From: Nonomuraea antri
GTDB taxonomy: Bacteria > Actinomycetota > Actinomycetes > Streptosporangiales > Streptosporangiaceae
Assembly (NCBI RefSeq): GCF_013283785.1
Contig: NZ_JABCPZ010000020.1
Location: 1-64,000, forward strand
Direction of reading: 5' to 3'
Length of the DNA stretch: 64,000 bases
Shown: positions 1 through 9,188 of the stretch, piece after piece
How positions within the stretch are numbered: the first letter of the stretch is position 1
Layout of the letters: every line of letters begins with the position of its first letter
Notes under the pieces: generated by a model
Databases searched by the model: none
What the model was told of the DNA's origin: nothing
What the model saw: only the letters and a program-made list of their open reading frames with translations
Made by a program: the position numbers and the translations under genes

Positions 1-89
1 CGGTCATCACGTGTCTCCTTTGATCTTGAAGTGTCGCATTCAAAGGATCACGCGATGACCGTCCTCATTTCCCGGCGGCACGCCTGTGA

Positions 90-127
90 CCAGGTGAAAC
101 TCGTACACCACCTCCGTGGACGCAACC
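90..127 (+). repeat. IS110-end-like repeat copy 1
   Basis: Positions 90-123 match the reverse complement of 49411-49444 at 31 of 34 positions, and both copies are followed by a shared GGACGCAACC-type stretch. The second copy lies at the downstream end of a broken IS110-family transposase, so this one is probably a terminal remnant of a related insertion sequence. No transposase coding is visible beside it; the rest of 1-319 holds no convincing gene. Confidence 0.5.
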
Positions 128-319
128 AGCCCGCACGCCCTGCACCTCGCGCTGTCCGAGCAGGCCGCGCTCCTGCATGGCTGGCGTTCCTGTGCACCCC
201 GGCCCACCGCTGCTGCCGCCGCCGGTGGGCCGGGGCCGGCTTCGCTGAGCGCCGAGGAGGTGATGCCCGAGTCTCACTCCGCATCGTCCAGCACGTGATC
301 GCCCTGATTGGAGCACCGC

Positions 320-805
320 ATGAACACATCGTCGGCGACGTCTCCACCGAAGGACGGCGTCATGGAAGGCCGTAGTCTGATCAGTCCTGACCTGTTCTCT
401 CGGCTCACGGCTCGCGTCTCGATCGAGCACGACACGCCTGTGGAGGAGGCGGAACGGATCATGGACCAGGCGCTCGGGTTTTTGTACACCTGCGCGCTCA
501 ACCCTGGTGCGGCGCTCACCCCGTCCCCACAGGTGGACCTGGGGTGGCATCAGTTCATCCTGCACACCCGCGACTACGCTGCCTTCTGCGAGGCCGTCGC
601 GGGCCGGTTCATCCACCACACGCCCGATGAACCCGGTACCGGCGATCACGCCGCGGCGGTGGCCAGGATCGGACGCACCGTCCAGGCCATGCGCGCCGCT
701 GGCGTGACCGTGCAGCCCGGCCTGTGGCTGCTGCCCGCCCAGTGCAGCCAGTGCTATCAGGGCTGCGCCGACGACCCCAGCCCGTACGGAGGATTCCAGC
801 CATGA
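320..805 (+). CDS. GRDP-like (DUF1399-type) hypothetical protein
   Basis: A 161-residue soluble protein. The central segment with VDLGWHQFILH at about residues 72-82, then YAAFCEAVAGRFIHH, resembles the domain of plant and bacterial glycine-rich-domain proteins (GRDP/DUF1399), whose function is poorly known. The C-terminus has three cysteines in CSQCYQGC, which could bind metal or form disulfides. I chose the ATG at 320 because GGAG lies six bases upstream; an in-frame ATG at 362 is the alternative. Its stop overlaps the start of the next gene by 4 bp (ATGA), so the two are probably translationally coupled. Confidence 0.6.
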   Translation: MNTSSATSPPKDGVMEGRSLISPDLFSRLTARVSIEHDTPVEEAERIMDQALGFLYTCALNPGAALTPSPQVDLGWHQFILHTRDYAAFCEAVAGRFIHHTPDEPGTGDHAAAVARIGRTVQAMRAAGVTVQPGLWLLPAQCSQCYQGCADDPSPYGGFQP

Positions 806-1692
806 CCCGACCCGACTGGGAATCACTCCCGCACTCCGTCCGCGATGCCGTACAAGCGCAGGTCGGGCCGGTGCTCAAGGCCGAGACCGTCAGCGGCGGC
901 ATCATGCCCGGCCTGGCCGCTCGGCTGCACACCGAGAGCGGCGAGGTGTTCCTCAAGGCGATTGAGGCCAGAGACCCCGGCGCGGTCCTGCACGAGCGGG
1001 AGCGGTGGGCAGGCGGGCACCTTCCCGCCGACATCCCCGCGCCTCGCTTGCTGGGCAGCGTCACGATGGACGGCTGGTACGCCACGACGTGGCAGTACAT
1101 CAACGACAACGCCCGCCACGCCGACCTGTCGCCCGGCTCCGACGACCTGCCCCGGGTGCTGGACACGCTCGCACTGCTGGGCACGCAGCTCACGCCCGCT
1201 CCGGCCGGTGCCACGCCGGTCATCGACAACGTCGAAGCCCTGCTGAACAAGGGCAGACACCTGCTCGCCAAGCCGGGTCTGGACGGCCGCGAGCTGTATC
1301 TGGCCGCGCTCGACGGCTGGGACGCGGCCGAACTGGCCGGTGACACGCTGGTCCACTACGACCTGAGCGAGAGCAACCTGCTCGTCTCGGGTCGGTGCGT
1401 GTGGGTAGTCGATTGGGCGTTCGCCGCTCAGGGCGCGGAGTGGCTGGACGCGGCCCTGTTCGCGCCGCGCCTCGTCCAGGCCGGACACACGCCGGAGGAG
1501 GTTGACGAGCTGCTGCGCGCGCTGCCGTCCTGGCAGCACAACCGGTCCAAGGCGATCAGCGGCCTGACCGCTCTGTGGACGCTGTTCCGCCTCTACAAGG
1601 CCAGGTACGGGCCGGAAGAAGTGCGCCAGGCCCGCGCTCTCGCCGCCCAAGCCGGTGAAGCCTGGCTGGCGTACTACCTGGCCAAGAACTGA
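802..1692 (+). CDS. Aminoglycoside-phosphotransferase-like kinase
   Basis: A 296-residue protein of the protein-kinase-like phosphotransferase (APH) fold. The catalytic loop is VHYDLSESN near residue 183 (H-x-D-L-x-x-x-N), followed by VWVVDWAFAAQG, the equivalent of the metal-binding Asp motif, with a tryptophan next to it as in many members. The family phosphorylates small molecules such as aminoglycosides, choline, homoserine or sugars; nothing here fixes the substrate. It overlaps the upstream GRDP-like gene by 4 bp, so the pair probably works together. Strong hairpins follow the stop codon. Calling it an antibiotic-resistance gene would go beyond the evidence. Confidence 0.75.
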   Translation: MTRPDWESLPHSVRDAVQAQVGPVLKAETVSGGIMPGLAARLHTESGEVFLKAIEARDPGAVLHERERWAGGHLPADIPAPRLLGSVTMDGWYATTWQYINDNARHADLSPGSDDLPRVLDTLALLGTQLTPAPAGATPVIDNVEALLNKGRHLLAKPGLDGRELYLAALDGWDAAELAGDTLVHYDLSESNLLVSGRCVWVVDWAFAAQGAEWLDAALFAPRLVQAGHTPEEVDELLRALPSWQHNRSKAISGLTALWTLFRLYKARYGPEEVRQARALAAQAGEAWLAYYLAKN

Positions 1693-1702
1693 CCCAGGCG
1701 TG

Positions 1703-1768
1703 CGGCATCCCGTAGTGGGATGTCGCCGGCGAAGCGGCCCCACCCTGGGATGCGCCTGGGGTGGGGCC
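1703..1768 (+). terminator. Tandem hairpins after the phosphotransferase gene
   Basis: Two inverted repeats follow the stop at 1692: GCATCCC/GGGATG around 1703-1724, and a perfect 10-bp stem GGCCCCACCC (1736-1745) with GGGTGGGGCC (1759-1768). There is no T-tract, as is common for actinomycete terminators. This probably ends the 320-1692 transcript. Confidence 0.55.
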
Positions 1769-1853
1769 ACTTGCGGTCACCGCATGTCAGTCTGGGCCCG
1801 CCTGGCCACCAAGACCCTGTTCACCTGGAAGAACCACGAGAGACGGACCCCAG

Positions 1854-2126
1854 ATGGCAGCTTCACCCCGTCCACAGCTGAATCCGGACCTCTGCGGCGC
1901 GTTCAAGCGGTTCTACGTCTGGCGCAGCCCTGATGGCGGCTGGCACGCGCGACCGCTGCCGAACCTGACGTTCGAGGAGATGGCGTTCGGCGTCCTGCCG
2001 GAGCTGACGGCCGACTCTCCTCTGCAACTCGCCTTCACTTGCACCTGGCAGCGCAGCCGTCGCAACGTCTGCCGCTACCTCTCGCAGTGGTCAGACGGAA
2101 GCCCTCAGCTCTGCGCGGCTTCCTGA
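1854..2126 (+). CDS. Small hypothetical protein
   Basis: A 90-residue ORF starting at ATG 1854, with a purine-rich GAGAG about 12 bases upstream. It is rich in Trp, Arg and Pro, has no signal peptide or membrane segment, and I recognise no family. It sits alone after the hairpins that end the previous operon. A real small gene is plausible but not proven. Confidence 0.35.
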   Translation: MAASPRPQLNPDLCGAFKRFYVWRSPDGGWHARPLPNLTFEEMAFGVLPELTADSPLQLAFTCTWQRSRRNVCRYLSQWSDGSPQLCAAS

Positions 2127-2462
2127 GTCACCGGGTTGCCTGAACGGGCTGACACTGACAATTCTGCGGAATAACGCGGGATTTGCGATGCGTCTGGAGC
2201 TGGGAACGGAGCCATCTATGCAGGCCAATTGGCCTGCGGTTATAGCCCTCTTGGCGATTTTGCGGATTCTGCGGATAGTGCTCGCCGCCGTGGCGTGTCA
2301 GCGAGGGAAGAGCGCGGCACATCCGGCCCTTGACCCACCTGACGTACGAGAAGCGGTGCCTGCTGTGGTGGTTGCTGGCCTGGCGGCGCTGCCTTTATGA
2401 GCGATCTGGCTTGCTTGTTGAGGCGGTGAGATTCACTCAGACCCGGGCATCCTGGTGTCGCG
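2127..2462. other. Intergenic stretch, nothing recognised
   Basis: I see no supported gene, RNA or strong inverted repeat. A 70-codon ORF at 2188-2400 has a hydrophobic middle (VIALLAILRILRIVLA) but no ribosome site or family resemblance. Confidence 0.4.
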
Positions 2463-3053
2463 TCACCGGATGACGAGGCGGTCCCAAGCCAGGCGTCGCA
2501 GGTCCGCCGGCACGCACTGGTCCTTGAGAGCGCGATGCAGCAGGTCAGGATCGCACCCGTTGGCGCTCATGTGGTCGAGGAGGGGTTCGTAACGGTCGGC
2601 CCGGTCCCGCAGGAGTTCCGTGGCCAGCCGCAGCTCCAGACGAACCGCAGGCACTTGGTGCGATCCACACGCGATCCACAGGTAGTGCTCCCACGGGCCG
2701 CGCCCGACGCATTCCATCCCGTCTGAGTCGACCTGTCGCTCAGTGGTGCTGATCTCCACGTTGACCCCGCGCACCTCGTACCTGGCGAAGTACTGCAAGG
2801 AGTCCGGAAGCCACGAGGCGGTATGCGTGCAGGGGAACGAGGCGAGCGCGGCGGAGAACCGATCCACGTCCTGCCGTCGCGCCACCAAGAGATCGATGTC
2901 CCCGACAGGAAGCTGAACACCCTGTAATAGGGCTGCGCTCGTACCGCCCAGACGGTAGACGACATCGGTGTCCACGGGACGCACCGCGGTGAGTACAGTG
3001 TCCAGCACCTCAGTCACGTCCGTCTCTCGAAGAAATGTTCCCTCAGTGTCCAT
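2463..3053 (-). CDS. Nucleotidyltransferase-fold protein
   Basis: About 196 residues from the ATG at 3053; the frame stays open to 3125, so a longer N-terminus is possible. The segment GGTSAALLQGVQLPVGDIDLLV has the G-S/T...D-x-D pattern of the MNT/AbiEii nucleotidyltransferase superfamily, with the DID pair as likely metal ligands. Relatives include substrate-modifying NTases and the catalytic parts of toxin-antitoxin pairs. No partner antitoxin is adjacent. It ends the segment just before the tRNA-Arg scar, so it may be cargo of an integrated element. Confidence 0.6.
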   Translation of the reverse strand: MDTEGTFLRETDVTEVLDTVLTAVRPVDTDVVYRLGGTSAALLQGVQLPVGDIDLLVARRQDVDRFSAALASFPCTHTASWLPDSLQYFARYEVRGVNVEISTTERQVDSDGMECVGRGPWEHYLWIACGSHQVPAVRLELRLATELLRDRADRYEPLLDHMSANGCDPDLLHRALKDQCVPADLRRLAWDRLVIR

Positions 3054-3346
3054 AACGCGCAGCCTACGATCACGAGGATGCGTCACGTCAGCTCTCCGCC
3101 TCGGCTGCTTCCCGAGGGTTGGCACCGCTCCTCTGCGGCCATGCCTCCGGAACGCAGACGATTGGTGCGAAGCTGCCGGGGGACGCGCTCAGATTGCTGA
3201 TGACGCCCGAACGGGCATGTCCTCAGTCTTTCGCGTAGGGGCGCATTTTGCCCTCTCGAAGAGGCCCTAGAGCATGATCACGTACGACCGGCGTACGGAA
3301 TGGTTGGCGTACGGGACGTTTTTGCAGGTCAAAGCCGTGATTGTGG

Positions 3347-3393
3347 CCGGTCTCCGGAGCCGGGTGCGCAGGTTCGAATCCTGCAGGGGGCAC
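3347..3393 (+). other. 3' half of tRNA-Arg(CCG), candidate att scar
   Basis: Seen directly: an anticodon arm with stem CCGGT/GCCGG and loop CTCCGGA (anticodon CCG), a variable region, a T-arm GCAGG-TTCGAAT-CCTGC, and the 3' acceptor strand AGGGGGC. The 5' half of the tRNA (acceptor 5' strand and D-arm) is absent upstream. Tyrosine integrases commonly recombine in the 3' half of tRNA genes and leave this kind of duplicate, so this is best read as one attachment site of an integrative element. Just upstream, GGCGTACGG is directly repeated at 3290-3298 and 3306-3314. It should not be called a functional tRNA. Confidence 0.75.
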
Positions 3394-3423
3394 ACAGAAC
3401 AGGGGGAACATCTCCCTCACTGC

Positions 3424-3445
3424 CTGGGCGCGGTTCAGCGCCCAG
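3424..3445 (+). terminator. Hairpin after the tRNA-Arg fragment
   Basis: A perfect 8-bp stem CTGGGCGC (3424-3431) and GCGCCCAG (3438-3445) with a 6-base loop lies about 30 bp after the tRNA fragment and is followed by ACAAAGAA, with no T-run. It may be the original tRNA terminator. Confidence 0.4.
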
Positions 3446-3537
3446 ACAAAGAACGCGCAGTTCCACTGTCGAAGCTGTTTACAGGCTTCCTGTGCGGCGT
3501 AGTCAGCGCGACCGATCCGCTGTGGGGCAGTGATCCC

Positions 3538-4288
3538 ATGGCGCTGATCATCAGGCATGACCTGACTCCGCCTCCCTTGGGGCAGGCGAGCGATCCCGAA
3601 CCCGCCAAGTGCTCCGAGTCGCTACCTGCCGTGTCTCGAAGCCCGGAGAAGTGGATCTGGGGCGTGACGACCGCCAGCGTGCTCTTGGTGGCCCTGATCG
3701 CTGCGGTGGTCTCTTTCCGGCACATGCACGAACTCGCCCTGCAGCATGGAGAGGATCGGTTGGCTGCCGCTCTTATTCCTCTCGCGGTGGACGGGACGAT
3801 CGTGGCGGCTTCGATGTCGCTGCTGCTCGCCAGCCGTTCCGGTGCCCGGGGTGGTGTCTTGCCCTGGACCATGCTCGTTCTCGGCAGTCTGGCCAGTCTG
3901 GGCGCGAACATCGCTGTTGCCGAGCCGTCCCTAATCGGCCGGGTGATCGCTGGCTGGCCCAGCTTCGCGTTGATCGGCGCGTACGAGATGCTCATGACCC
4001 AGATCCGTCGGCACGCCGCGACGAAGAGGAGGCGTCCAGAGGGTGATTTGCATCCACAAGGGGTGGACGAGGAGCTGACTGATGGTCATGCCGGTTTGCA
4101 CCTTGCAGCCCGGCGAGCGGGTGCTGCAGCGAGCGGCATGGCAGTGGGCGTGTTCGAGGCGAACAGAGACTGGAGCGATGCCGACTGGCCGGGCCATTGC
4201 GCAGCAGTTCGAGCGGTCGCCTCGATGGGGGCGGATGGTGAAGAGAGCCGGACTGGGGGGTGAGTTGGACGACGGGAGTGGGACTTAG
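3538..4288 (+). pseudogene. DUF2637 plasmid-transfer-type membrane protein, frameshifted
   Basis: From ATG 3538 the product has about four membrane helices (VLLVALIAAVVSF, ALIPLAVDGTIVAASMSLLL, WTMLVLGSLASLGANIAVA, then a helix before YEML). This is the DUF2637/Spd-like architecture found on actinomycete plasmids and AICEs. The expected C-terminal helix-turn-helix (AWQWACSRR, IAQQFERSPRWGRMVKRAG) appears in a different frame from 4082 to 4288, so a frame change lies at about 4050-4125. The uncorrected frame runs to 4263 with unrelated residues. The family supports conjugative spread. Its position just after the tRNA-Arg scar fits an AICE remnant; no replication, integrase or TraB gene is nearby. 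Confidence 0.7.
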
Positions 4289-5005
4289 CCCGCCGATGGA
4301 CGAGGTGGGCTCGCTCAATCGGTCTGCGTCTGTGTCGGCGAGGTCCCGTCCGACGCGCGCTCGGCCGGGGAGAAGGTCGGTCGATGGTTCCGAAGCGCCA
4401 TCGCATGGGTGATGACTTTGCTTCTCCAGGATGGACACACGTGTCCCTGATCCTCTTGAACGATCTCGCTCATCCGCAGGTGAACATGGAACGCCGTCGG
4501 CCTTTGTGGTTGGGTCTGGCTGGTCTGCCTGGATCACGTCTCGATCTGAGGGGTGATGAAGACGTTAACGGGGTCAAGCAGGCGACGGGTGCCTATGTCG
4601 GTTGCTGCTTTCGGCCGGAGTGGCGTCGATCTGCTGGGTGTTTCCAGCGCTGCAGTCAGACGTGGAAGTCAGCGGTGGTTGGCCTCTCATTGAGGGGTGA
4701 GAGATAGATGGGGTGCCGATGATGCCCTTCGAAAGCCGTCAATGATCTCCGGCCCCCGAATACAGCTCGGGATCATGTGCCCCTTTCACCCGCTTTATGC
4801 GCCTTGGTAGGCAATAGGTTGCTTTATGTAACGTTGTGGAGGGCAGCTGTCAGGCGATGAGTCAGTCGTACGTCGCGAGGATCTACGCGTGATAGGTGGT
4901 CGAACGCTCGGTCCTCAGCGAAGCGAACGTTGCACCGAGTGCCAGGGTTCGCGATCCCGACCGGTGCAGCCTGTCGGCCGCTGGGCGACGTGATCGGAGG
5001 AGGTC
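4289..5005. other. Long non-coding stretch, nothing recognised
   Basis: About 700 bp with only unsupported ORFs in overlapping frames. I see no RNA gene and no clear repeat. It may hold decayed remains of the element that carried DUF2637. Confidence 0.4.
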
Positions 5006-5375
5006 GTGACCACCTGTGTGGCCCGTACCGCCGTCTCCGAGCCGGGCCTGCCGAGTATCCGCCACGAGATCGAGACGGTGCTGTGGGCATTCATGCGAGA
5101 CAAGGTGGCCGCCGCAGCCGGCGACCGTCTGTCGGACGAGATACCCCGGGCCAGTCACGACTTCCTGTTCGCCGGCGGCTGCGACCTCTGTTGTGCGTGC
5201 TCGGCTGGCACGCCGCGCACGGCCAGGACGATTGCCGTCCGGTGATCCGGGTCGCCGCGGCACTGGAGATGTTCCCACGCCTTCGCCCTCATTCACGACG
5301 ACGTGATGGTCCGCTCCGCCCCCGCCGCGGCCGCCCCACCGTCCACCGTGTCCTGGCCGACCACCACATCATCGG
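5006..5375 (+). pseudogene. Polyprenyl synthetase N-terminal remnant
   Basis: A GTG at 5006 with GGAGGAGG upstream begins a protein that in one frame reads LPSIRHEIETVLWAFM and SHDFLFAGG, continues in another as RLRPLLCVLGWHAAHG and AALEMF, and in a third as HAFALIHDDVM, then RGRPTVHRVL. These are the consecutive conserved blocks of bacterial trans-isoprenyl diphosphate synthases, including the first Asp-rich motif (here DDVM). Three frames and an abrupt end near 5375, where the opposing gene begins, show that only the first ~115 residues survive. It cannot be functional: the second Asp-rich motif is missing. Confidence 0.75.
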
Positions 5376-6713
5376 TCTCGCTCAGGGCGCAGATCAGCGG
5401 CGAGCACATTGAGGAAGGACCGGGGGCCATCACAGCTGAGCGCCAACTGCCCGTTCACCAGCCCATTCATGTTCGTGGCAGTCGCGATCCACTCCACGGA
5501 TATGTCTCCGACCGCAACCTCCCCTCCGATGAGAACGAAGGGCTCCAGGTCAACGTGTTGCCTCGGACGGAGCTCGACGGGTGGCAAGTGGATGATCACT
5601 GGCCCGGAGTTGTCGATCCGGATAGACGCTCCCGCATGAACAGGCTGAAGACCAGAGAAAGCACCCGTCTGGATGGGGAAATGAGGGAAGGCGCCGTACC
5701 GATGTAGCTCAGGCAGGGCGCGCTCGAAGTACACAAAACCTGTCTGATCACCCTCCTCGTTCTCCAAAGCCCGCACGTCCCCGTGGATGTGGAGGACGAC
5801 TTGGACGCTCGACAGGGGCGTGTCCGTTCGATTGCTCAGGCGCAACACGACGGGGTCAATGATGGCGGCAGTCGCCTCATCAACGGCTTCAGGCAGCACC
5901 GCACGACACTTTCGCAGGTAGCGGTTTACCTCCTGGCGGTAGCGCTGGGGCGAACGAGACTCCATTGCCGGCCCGAAGAGAGAGCCGGACCTACTCTCAT
6001 GTTCCCTGAGCGGCTTCAGCGCCTGGTCCTCCAGGAAGTGCAACACCTTGTCGACGTCGGACTCGGTGATGGTCACCGGGACCACTGTTCCCTCTTGCAA
6101 CGCCACCTCCAGATCGAGGGTAGGTGCCCGGCGCACCAGCCTTTCACTGAGCGTGTCAAGATCAACGGCTTTGGCGCGGGAGGTCGTTCCTTCTGCCCGG
6201 CGAACGAAGACCGTTGCCTCGGGGATGCTCTTGTCTTTCGAAGTCGAGGTCACCTCCCTGCGCATGCAGAAGATAGGGTCACCCCAACGGGGCGGATCGA
6301 CGGTGACGACCAGGATGGAGGCGGGTCCGCTGTCACCCTCGATTTCCACGTAGGTCGGCTGCCAGCGAATCTCTTCGCCGACGTAGGGCTCGATCCATCG
6401 AACCAACTCGGTGATGTCATGCTGGGCGACGCCCTTCGTGCCCTCGGGGCTCACTCCAGCCAGGAGGAACCCGAAGCCTTCAGCGAATCGGGTGGGCTGT
6501 GTCAGGCATGCGGTTGGCGAAGCCAATGATGGCTCGGGCCACATGCGCGCGACCGCTCTTGTCCACCTTGTCCGCTGGATTCAGGTCTAGGTCAGACTTC
6601 CATTCCAGCCAGAATGTCTCATCGGCCTTGCTCGCACTGCGGACCGCCTGCACCAGTTTCTTGAGCTCGGCGTGGTTGCGCGGTGCCGTGCGGGTGTCGA
6701 AGTCTAAGGCCAT
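5369..6713 (-). pseudogene. AlbA_2/Schlafen-type putative DNA-binding protein, frameshifted
   Basis: From ATG 6713, preceded by AAGGGGG, the first 76 residues carry FWLEWKSDLDLN and HVARAIIGFANR, the start of an AlbA_2 (Schlafen-like) domain. The frame then closes at 6480. The domain continues in the next frame (RFAEGFGFLLAGVSPEGT, then PTYVEIEGD and ILVVTVDPP) and the reading stays open to 5369. One base change near 6490 would give a protein of about 448 residues with an uncharacterised C-terminal half. AlbA_2 proteins occur in regulators and defence genes. The clean coding on both sides suggests recent damage or a sequencing indel. Confidence 0.65.
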
Positions 6714-6863
6714 GCTTGTCGATCCCCCTTCTGCTCGCCCGGACAGGCGCTGAGCGAAGGTCACATTAGCCTGCTTGCTGGGATTTCGGCACGATCCGAG
6801 CCGTCGCAGACGCTGAACCGGGGGAAGACTGTTACAGCTGGCCGGGGTCCGCTGCCCCTCACG

Positions 6864-7304
6864 TCAGCTGCTCGTGAGGGAAGGTAATGACGGCTCCTCT
6901 GGCTCAGCGGGGTCGAGGCCGGATCGGTTCGTTGCAGTTCCACTGAAGACCGGGTTCTTCCCGCGCGCAGAGCATGCCTTGAACATGGAGATCCAGCTGA
7001 TGTAGGTCCGGTCGTCGGCGCAGCCTCCTTGAGGCGCTTCGACGACATAGACCGTCGGATCGATGGGGTTGTCCGTCGAGAATTCAGCCTTGACCCGAAT
7101 GCCGTCGTTGCTGTCGTGGTCGCATACGGTGATCTTTCGTCGATCCGCGTCAACCACGGCCTTGCCTCCGGAGATGCTGCTGCTCCAATCCTCTGAGCTG
7201 GCGATTGTGGGGACGGAGGAGATCCCCGCCGCGAGGGCGGCAGTGAACACGGTGGCGGCTCTGCGCAGATGCATGTGGTCGGGCCTCTGGTGGCGAGATC
7301 GCAT
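6864..7304 (-). CDS. Small secreted protein, copy 1 of a paralogous pair
   Basis: A 146-residue protein with a signal peptide (charged start, then AATVFTAALAAGISSVPTIAS). The ATG at 7304 has AGGGAG five bases upstream. The mature part shares a pattern with the protein at 27790-28167: a D-R-x-x-x-x-V-C-D block and the identical segment EAPQGGC/RAPQGGC followed by D-x-x-x and an aromatic MF block. The two cysteines may form a disulfide. I know no function for the family. It lies divergent from the Tad-type locus, and its paralogue lies next to an isolated Flp-like pilin. Confidence 0.7.
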   Translation of the reverse strand: MRSRHQRPDHMHLRRAATVFTAALAAGISSVPTIASSEDWSSSISGGKAVVDADRRKITVCDHDSNDGIRVKAEFSTDNPIDPTVYVVEAPQGGCADDRTYISWISMFKACSARGKNPVFSGTATNRSGLDPAEPEEPSLPSLTSS

Positions 7305-7463
7305 GATCTCTCCCTGAGAAGGCCGTGACTACGGTGTGTGATGGGGGGCGGTTTTCCTTAAAGGCTGGTTGCGCCGATTACTGGAGCCCCTGCTGATGAG
7401 TTCGGCCTCAGCCGCAGCCCGAGGCAGGCACGCTATGCCTTCATGTGGACGAGGAGGGGAAGC

Positions 7464-8141
7464 TTGCGCGACGTCCAGGCTTCAGAGACACACGCTGGGG
7501 CGATTGGCTCGCTAACGAGCCCGACCACGCGGGCGCTGCCGGTGTCGGTGCGTGAGCGGCGTCCGGCCCTGGCGACCCTCGCCGTGCTGCTGATCCTGGG
7601 TGGCGCACTGGCCTCGACGGTCCTGGTCATGCGGGCGGACGAACGCACGTCGGTGATCCGCGTCGTCAAGTACGTCGGAGCAGGGCTGCCGATCGAGCCC
7701 GAGGCGATGCAGGAGGCGTTGATCGCCGATCCCGGCGGGGACTACCGGCTCTGGAGGGATCGGGAGCAGGTCGCCAAGACCTTCGCGAGTGTCACCCTGC
7801 TTCCCGGGACTCTGCTCACCAGCGGCATGGCCGTCCCTGCAAGCAAGGAGTTGGTGCCGGGCAAGGCGCGCGTCGGTCTGGCGCTCAAGCCGGGGCAGGT
7901 AACCGACGGGCTGAAGGTCGGCCAGCGAGTGCAGGTCATTCACGTTCCCGGCACGAGCGTCACGGCAGGAAGAGAAGGCACGCTGCTCGCCCAGCGCGCC
8001 TTGGTCGACCAGGTCGAGACCGCCGGTCGAGGTCCCACTGGTCAGGTCACCGTGATCGTGGACAGCGACGTCTCCACCGCGGTCGCCGCGTATGCCTCAA
8101 CGGGTCAGATCGTCATCGTGGAAGTGCCGGAATTCCGGTAG
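7464..8141 (+). CDS. SAF-domain (CpaB-like) membrane protein
   Basis: About 225 residues with one N-terminal membrane helix (LATLAVLLILGGALASTVLVM) and an extracytoplasmic SAF/CpaB-like region including LLPGTLLTSGM and GLALKPGQVTDGLKVGQRVQVI. CpaB/RcpC proteins help assemble Tad pili. The frame opens at ATG 7443, but the TTG at 7464 has AGGAGG six bases upstream and is my preferred start. It is convergent with the ParA-like gene at 8151-9188. A second SAF protein lies inside the operon at 10775. Confidence 0.7.
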   Translation: MRDVQASETHAGAIGSLTSPTTRALPVSVRERRPALATLAVLLILGGALASTVLVMRADERTSVIRVVKYVGAGLPIEPEAMQEALIADPGGDYRLWRDREQVAKTFASVTLLPGTLLTSGMAVPASKELVPGKARVGLALKPGQVTDGLKVGQRVQVIHVPGTSVTAGREGTLLAQRALVDQVETAGRGPTGQVTVIVDSDVSTAVAAYASTGQIVIVEVPEFR

Positions 8142-8150
8142 TCGGCCGAC

Positions 8151-9188
8151 TCAGGAGTCCACCGGCTTGCCGAAGGCGCGGGGCACGACGACCCTTTCGT
8201 CCGAATGGGGTCTCGTGAACCCGTCTCCGACGGCTGCCGCCAACAGCAGGTATGCCTCCCGGCTGTCGGTGGACAGATGGTCGAGGTCAAGTTCCGAGTC
8301 TTCTTCCAGATGCGGGTCGAAGGGGATGGTCACCACCGCGCGGCAACGGTCGGTGAAATGCCCGTGGAGGGCGTCCATGTCCACGGTGGATTTACTGCTC
8401 CGGTGCACGCCGGAGAGCACTACCGTCGCGGATCTCGCGAGATCGGCATGACCGTGCGCTTCCAGCCAGTCCAGCGTCGCGTCGGCAGACCGTGCAGCGG
8501 CGACGGAGGGGATGGTGACCAGCACGATCTGATGGGCGAGGTCGAGCGTCGCGGACATGGCCGAGTGGAGCAGGCCGGTGCCACAGTCGGTGATGCAGAT
8601 CGAGTAGAAGTGTTCCAACAGTCGGGCGACGGTCCGGTAGTCGTCGGCGCTGAGCGCCTCGGAAACTTCCGGGTCCTCCGCGGAGGCGAGGATCTCCAAA
8701 CGGCTGGATGTGGACTGCGAGGTGAAGGCGCGGACGTCGGCGTAGCGAGGGTTTCCCATGGTGGTCAGCTCGGTGAGCAGGTCCCGGATGGTGGCGGGCG
8801 TCTCCAGTCGCATCCGGTCGGACAGCGTGCCCCGGTCGGGGTTCGCGTCTACCGCGATTACCCGGTCACCACGTACGGAGGCGAGCATCGAGCCCAGGCC
8901 GACCGCGGTCGTGGTCTTGCCGACTCCACCCTTGAGGCTGAGAACCGCGACCCGATGATGTCCGCCGGCGACCGGGGTCCGGGCTCGTCCGATGAGTTCT
9001 CTCCGGCGTAGTTCCGCTGGATTCTCGCCCGGGTGGATCAGGCCGCCTGTCGCCTTGTAGACGATCCGGCGCCATCCATTGGCGGGTGCACGGCGTCTGG
9101 TGCGGAGGAGTAGTTCAGGAGTCAGGCGACCTGCCTGCCTGGGGTGAACGCGAATGTCCTGAGTTTCCGAGCCTGGGTCGTAGGCCAC
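8151..9188 (-). CDS. MinD/ParA-family ATPase
   Basis: A 345-residue protein with a deviant Walker A motif SLKGGVGKTTT near residue 86, a VIAVDANPDRGTL segment (A'-like Asp) and ICITDCGTGL as Walker B. The first ~75 residues are a basic linker without similarity I recognise. Actinomycetes use such ATPases in Tad loci (TadZ/CpaE role) and in type VII secretion. The setting here favours polar positioning of the pilus machine. It is transcribed against the main tad operon, and a TadZ-like gene is also present at 11447, so its exact partner is uncertain. Confidence 0.75.
   Translation of the reverse strand: MAYDPGSETQDIRVHPRQAGRLTPELLLRTRRRAPANGWRRIVYKATGGLIHPGENPAELRRRELIGRARTPVAGGHHRVAVLSLKGGVGKTTTAVGLGSMLASVRGDRVIAVDANPDRGTLSDRMRLETPATIRDLLTELTTMGNPRYADVRAFTSQSTSSRLEILASAEDPEVSEALSADDYRTVARLLEHFYSICITDCGTGLLHSAMSATLDLAHQIVLVTIPSVAAARSADATLDWLEAHGHADLARSATVVLSGVHRSSKSTVDMDALHGHFTDRCRAVVTIPFDPHLEEDSELDLDHLSTDSREAYLLLAAAVGDGFTRPHSDERVVVPRAFGKPVDS

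Noticed and set aside
802-1692. Aminoglycoside-resistance gene
   Set aside because: The APH fold covers many substrates and nothing in the sequence or context indicates aminoglycosides.
2188-2400. Small membrane protein gene
   Set aside because: No ribosome site, no family resemblance and compositional features expected of a chance ORF in high-GC DNA.
3347-3393. Functional tRNA-Arg gene
   Set aside because: The acceptor 5' strand and D-arm are missing, so no cloverleaf can form.
3274-3537. Upstream extension of the DUF2637 ORF from ATG 3274
   Set aside because: It runs through the tRNA-Arg fragment and a hairpin and has no DUF2637 similarity; ATG 3538 is the sensible start.
4384-4707. 107-codon ORF after the DUF2637 pseudogene
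   Set aside because: No homology pattern, no ribosome site, and competing ORFs of similar length in other frames.
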